DNA from: an uncultured Ezakiella sp.
Lineage (GTDB): Bacteria > Bacillota > Clostridia > Tissierellales > Peptoniphilaceae
Length of the DNA stretch: 27,296 bases
Reading direction: 5' to 3'
Assembly: GCA_947293975.1 (NCBI GenBank)
Contig: CAMYPV010000011.1
Coordinates: 1-27,296, forward strand
The notes beneath the pieces are model-generated. The model was not told the DNA's origin. It saw nothing but the letters and a program-made list of their open reading frames with translations, and did no database searches. Made by a program: the position numbers and the translations under genes. Of this stretch, positions 24,205-27,296 are shown piece by piece. The first letter of the stretch is position 1. Each line of letters opens with the position of its first letter.

Positions 24205-25465
24205 GAAGCACCTCCGTTGGATTTAGCTTTAATAGATATCTAATCGCTGGAATTGAACCCAAAATAATTACGATAAAAATTAATATAATTACGATTGGAA
24301 TTACCATTGGTGTTGGTGGAATGCCTGAGCCAAAGACCGTGATTCCAATTATTTGAGTTAGTCCAAGACCAATAAAGTAACCAATCGTGCCACCCATTAT
24401 ACCTGTTGTAATATTTTCTACGAGAATACGAGTGATAATTCTTGTATTATTTGCGCCAATTGCTTTTTGAAGTCCAATCTCTGCACGTCTTTCCATAACA
24501 GATGCAGTTACAAGATTTGAAATTGCAAGTGCCGAACCAATCAAGCTAAGTGCTGTGATCAATACCATTAACAATGTAGTTTTGTTTAAAATGTCTCCTT
24601 CACTTTCTGCAACTTGTCTTATAGGTTTTGCAATTGAATCAGTCATTACCTCTTGAATTTGATAGCAAATAGCACTTACATAAGCTGTGCAATACCAAAC
24701 TTCCCACTCTTTTATGGTGAGCGACTTTGGATTTCTTGCAGCTTTTCTCGCAAGATCATTATCAGGAGTTGTAAGCGCTGAAACTTCTACACGTGAAACA
24801 ACATTTGAAACGCCATCAAGCTCCTGAGCAACTTTTAACGGAACGTATATATGCGAATCCTCGTCACTACCTGAGTCAAATATACCAGCAATTTCTAATT
24901 CCTTGGTTGTGCTTGAGCCTTCAATCTTTATGCGATCGCCAAGCTTATAATTATTTCTAAGAGCAAACACAGTTCCGACCATTGCCTTTTCTGTGTCCTT
25001 GTCTTCAATCCACTCGCCCTCTATATTCCACCAAGTCTTTAGCTTTCTCATACCTGTATCAAGCGACTCGCCTGTAGGTAGGTCCATGTGATTATAAAAC
25101 CATGTGCCAACAACTTTTGCAGATTCGCCATCAACTTTTGCATTTACATTCAAATACGGAGTATAGTCAACAATGTTAAATGACCAAAATATTGTCTTGA
25201 TCATTCCAAGTTCATCTTCCTTTAAATAGTTTTTCTGACTATCTTCGCCAATACCATAAATATCGTCAAGCATAGAAGATTCTTTTGGAACAACATTTAT
25301 ATTTGCCCCATATGCTTTTAATTCTCTATTTACTTTGTCACCAATGCCCAGCATTGTATTTAACATACCTGTTGAAAGGCATGTGCCAAGCATTACAACA
25401 AATGCAATCATAGCCATCTTTTTCTTTTGTCTAAAGATTGCACCTTTAATCATCCTAAAAAACAT
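24191..25465 (-). CDS. ABC transporter permease, FtsX/MacB type, iron locus (first permease)
   Basis: A 424-residue protein. One N-terminal span (about 17-38), a long outer domain containing KAYGANINVVPKESS and several Trp-rich segments (TIFWSFNIVDYTPYL, KTWWNIEGEWIED), then three spans with ERRAEIGLQKAIGANNTRI between them. FtsX-type permeases often move force or a signal, not a solute. In P19 loci they are thought to help transfer iron from P19, but the mechanism is not settled. An AGGTGA site precedes the ATG. Confidence 0.88.
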   Translation of the reverse strand: MFFRMIKGAIFRQKKKMAMIAFVVMLGTCLSTGMLNTMLGIGDKVNRELKAYGANINVVPKESSMLDDIYGIGEDSQKNYLKEDELGMIKTIFWSFNIVDYTPYLNVNAKVDGESAKVVGTWFYNHMDLPTGESLDTGMRKLKTWWNIEGEWIEDKDTEKAMVGTVFALRNNYKLGDRIKIEGSSTTKELEIAGIFDSGSDEDSHIYVPLKVAQELDGVSNVVSRVEVSALTTPDNDLARKAARNPKSLTIKEWEVWYCTAYVSAICYQIQEVMTDSIAKPIRQVAESEGDILNKTTLLMVLITALSLIGSALAISNLVTASVMERRAEIGLQKAIGANNTRIITRILVENITTGIMGGTIGYFIGLGLTQIIGITVFGSGIPPTPMVIPIVIILIFIVIILGSIPAIRYLLKLNPTEVLHGKG

Positions 25466-25472
25466 AAGTCAC

Positions 25473-26714
25473 CTACTTAAACACAAAGCTATTCGCATCT
25501 AGATCTTGAGTGCTAATTTTAATCTTTTCGTCATGCACAATGTAAGGAATAGGAATAGGATTGCATCCGCCCTTAAATCCAATCGTGCCTCGATTCATAA
25601 CAACATCGCATAGCTTACATATAACATCGTCACCACGTTCATAATAACCTGATGGACCGCAGATTTCACAAGCATCAAGAACAACACCATAAGAACCCTG
25701 AGATTTTTTAATCAAGAAAAATCTCATATGAACTCCATCTGTTGCAGTGTACTGATAACGGTGAAGCTTCATATCCTCAAGCTCAGAAAGTGGAACAACA
25801 ACCATACCATCTTCAACTGCATATTCTTCAGGCTCTGACAATTCGATTTCGCGACCTGCATAAGCCTTTAAATATGTCAAGCTAAATACATTTATAATAA
25901 CAAGACCCAGGAAGAATTTTGCAAGATTTCTATTACATCTCATGTGATATTTCTTTTTTCTTAATTCAGCTGGATTTTTATAAGTTTTATTTACGTGCAA
26001 ATTATTTAAATACAAAATTGCCGGTAGCGAAATCAAGAAAAACATAACCATAAATCCGATATAGTTTGCACGATTTAGCACCCAAGCAATTGCACTAAAA
26101 ATATTTGCATTTTTTGGTATAACGCCAATTGAATATAATTTTTGAAGCACAATAAATATTTGATTGATGCCCCAAATTAAAAATGAGCCGAGTAATATTT
26201 TATCTCTATACTTGCTATCAATTCTTCTAATGGTTTTAAAAATTGCAACGCCTGATAAAATCATAAGCACAACTGCAAATACATATTCAATAATTCTGTA
26301 CAATACCATTGTCGAAACTGCCGATTCTCCATAATAAACGAATTTATTTAGCTGTACAAGAATCGCCGGCATATAATAAAAAAATGACGCCACAATATAC
26401 AAAGACAAAAAACCAACAAATAAATTCTTTGAAGTATTTGATTTTTCCTTTAAGAAGTAAAACACAACCACTCCAACAAGAGCAATAACTATCGGCACCA
26501 TTGACCAGAATGACAATGAGCTTCTATTTACAAAGTTTGGGATCTCTCTAATAATTGATGAGACAATCGCCGCAACCGTACCTAAAAATACTGTGCCAAA
26601 AATAATTTTATATTTGTTTTTAAAGTTTTCTGTACTTAGATATCCAAGCGCCAGAGCTATTATAAACGAGAATCCTATGCCCGCCTCCATTACTTTAATA
26701 AATATTTTTAACAT
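25473..26714 (-). CDS. DUF2318 (FtrD-like) membrane protein with cysteine-rich domain
   Basis: A 413-residue protein with about seven hydrophobic spans in the first 250 residues, a further span near 268-288, and an outer C-terminal DUF2318 domain. The domain carries five cysteines: Cys349 and Cys352 (DACEICG), Cys366 and Cys369 (ICKLC), and Cys384 (GGCNPIPIP). The family is described as Fe-S-containing and linked to ferrous/ferric iron uptake with P19. An AGGAGGG site precedes the ATG. It lies between the P19 gene and the permeases, the same order as in Campylobacter and Fusobacterium-type loci. Confidence 0.88.
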   Translation of the reverse strand: MLKIFIKVMEAGIGFSFIIALALGYLSTENFKNKYKIIFGTVFLGTVAAIVSSIIREIPNFVNRSSLSFWSMVPIVIALVGVVVFYFLKEKSNTSKNLFVGFLSLYIVASFFYYMPAILVQLNKFVYYGESAVSTMVLYRIIEYVFAVVLMILSGVAIFKTIRRIDSKYRDKILLGSFLIWGINQIFIVLQKLYSIGVIPKNANIFSAIAWVLNRANYIGFMVMFFLISLPAILYLNNLHVNKTYKNPAELRKKKYHMRCNRNLAKFFLGLVIINVFSLTYLKAYAGREIELSEPEEYAVEDGMVVVPLSELEDMKLHRYQYTATDGVHMRFFLIKKSQGSYGVVLDACEICGPSGYYERGDDVICKLCDVVMNRGTIGFKGGCNPIPIPYIVHDEKIKISTQDLDANSFVFK

Positions 26715-26735
26715 AAAACCCTCCTATGTACAAGG

Positions 26736-26758
26736 TGGAAATGGCAAAGCCATTTCCA
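26736..26758 (-). other. Intercistronic hairpin between the P19 and DUF2318 genes
   Basis: A perfect 10-bp stem TGGAAATGGC (26736-26745) with GCCATTTCCA (26749-26758) and a 3-base loop, 7 bases after the P19 stop. Read leftward no U-run follows; the DUF2318 ribosome site comes next. It may protect the P19 message from 3' decay and let P19 be made in excess. Confidence 0.6.
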
Positions 26759-26765
26759 GCCGTTT

Positions 26766-27296
26766 TTACCACTTTGGACCAGCCCATTCAAATTCAGGCC
26801 ATTCAATTACAATTGGTTCAGTCCAGAATCTTCCTGTTACACCTGTTTCTTTGTCAACGTGTAATAGATAGTCATTTCCTGGAGCTGAAATTTCAAATTT
26901 TACATTGTAAACGCCAAGACCTTCTTCGAATTTGATGTTTGCACCGTAGTGTGGACCGTCTGATGCGTTCATTGGCATGAAAGCAATTTCTTGAACTTTG
27001 TCTGAGCCTTTCTTTTGAATATAAGCTTTAACATTTAACCATGGAACAAAGTCGCCTACGCCATAACCAAGTGTTGCGCCTTCAGCTGTTGCTGAAATGT
27101 CAGCTTCGATATGACAGTCAGCTTCTTCTTTTGACAATGAGTTGCCAGCTGGTTCCATATCTACTGGTTGGAAATATACGCCTGCAACTGCTAGAGGACC
27201 TGATTCTTGTTCATCACCGATTGGGAATTCATCAAATCCTGCGTCTTCTCCTGGAGCTGCAACGTCTTTCTTTTCATCAGCCTTTGTTTCATCAGC
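26766..27296 (-). CDS. P19/Tp34-type iron (copper-assisted) binding protein, 5' partial
   Basis: The frame stays open to the window end, so the start is outside; 176 residues are visible. The first visible stretch is a Lys/Asp/Glu-rich linker (ADETKADEKKDVAAPGEDAG), as expected after a signal or lipobox. The core is the P19/Tp34 immunoglobulin-like fold: PLAVAGVYFQPVDMEP, CHIEADISA, VPWLNVKAYIQ, GPHYGANIKFEEGLGVYNVKFEI. Met in VDMEP and the His residues in CHIEAD, GPHYG and LLHVDKE are candidates for the paired copper and iron sites known in the family. P19 captures iron outside the membrane. The FTR1-like permease usually next to it would lie beyond the window. Confidence 0.9.
   Translation of the reverse strand, partial: ADETKADEKKDVAAPGEDAGFDEFPIGDEQESGPLAVAGVYFQPVDMEPAGNSLSKEEADCHIEADISATAEGATLGYGVGDFVPWLNVKAYIQKKGSDKVQEIAFMPMNASDGPHYGANIKFEEGLGVYNVKFEISAPGNDYLLHVDKETGVTGRFWTEPIVIEWPEFEWAGPKW

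Noticed and set aside
26730..26775. Plus-strand terminator at the P19/DUF2318 junction
   Set aside because: GTTTTTACC follows the stem on the plus strand, but no plus-strand gene precedes it. The hairpin is better seen as an intercistronic element of the minus-strand message.

Overview
The window is AT-rich DNA with strong AAGGAGG-type ribosome binding sites, tightly overlapping gene starts, short lipoprotein signals and U-tract terminators. This points to a low-GC Gram-positive anaerobe (Bacillota, perhaps Clostridia or Tissierellia). The lineage is inferred from style and gene content only. Nearly every gene is recognisable, and I see no insertion sequence, CRISPR array, rRNA or tRNA.

Left part (1-5160). 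The window opens inside a MocR-type regulator whose aminotransferase domain appears to have lost its PLP-lysine. A convergent pair of unknown envelope proteins follows. Next comes a plus-strand glycyl-tRNA synthetase gene with an autoinhibited-type Fic AMP-transferase gene three bases behind it. A minus-strand lipoprotein gene ends convergently to these.

Centre (5169-17081, all minus strand). This is one long run of genes. Its upstream end carries nine genes that together encode every step of the methylaspartate (Barker) route of glutamate fermentation. These are glutamate mutase (glmS, glmE) with its reactivase glmL, methylaspartate ammonia-lyase, a two-subunit fumarase-type hydratase best read as mesaconase, and three lyase subunits (citD, citE, citF) best read as citramalate lyase. 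The net products would be acetate, pyruvate and ammonia. A CvfB-like RNA-binding protein and an unrecognised protein are translationally attached to the end of this operon. After a terminator hairpin come uracil permease, a DUF3841 protein and the lipoprotein. The active-site residues known from the clostridial mutase and ammonia-lyase are all present at the same numbering.

Control region (17082-17376). A 295-base divergent region separates the glutamate operon from a plus-strand asparaginase gene plus YprB-like nuclease gene. It holds six copies of a GCAAG/CTTGC core, including a 12-bp perfect inverted repeat, and one copy forms the -35 box of the glutamate operon. This looks like an undescribed operator array.

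Right part (19240-27296, minus strand). A 35-codon single-span membrane peptide with a near-consensus promoter comes first. After it lies an iron-acquisition locus: a P19/Tp34 metal-binding protein (cut by the window end), a DUF2318 membrane protein, two FtsX-type permeases, an ATPase and an FMN-binding lipoprotein. A second cluster of DUF4418 protein, ATPase and permease follows. The layout resembles the Campylobacter P19 locus, but with a flavin-carrying lipoprotein where that locus has thioredoxin-like proteins.
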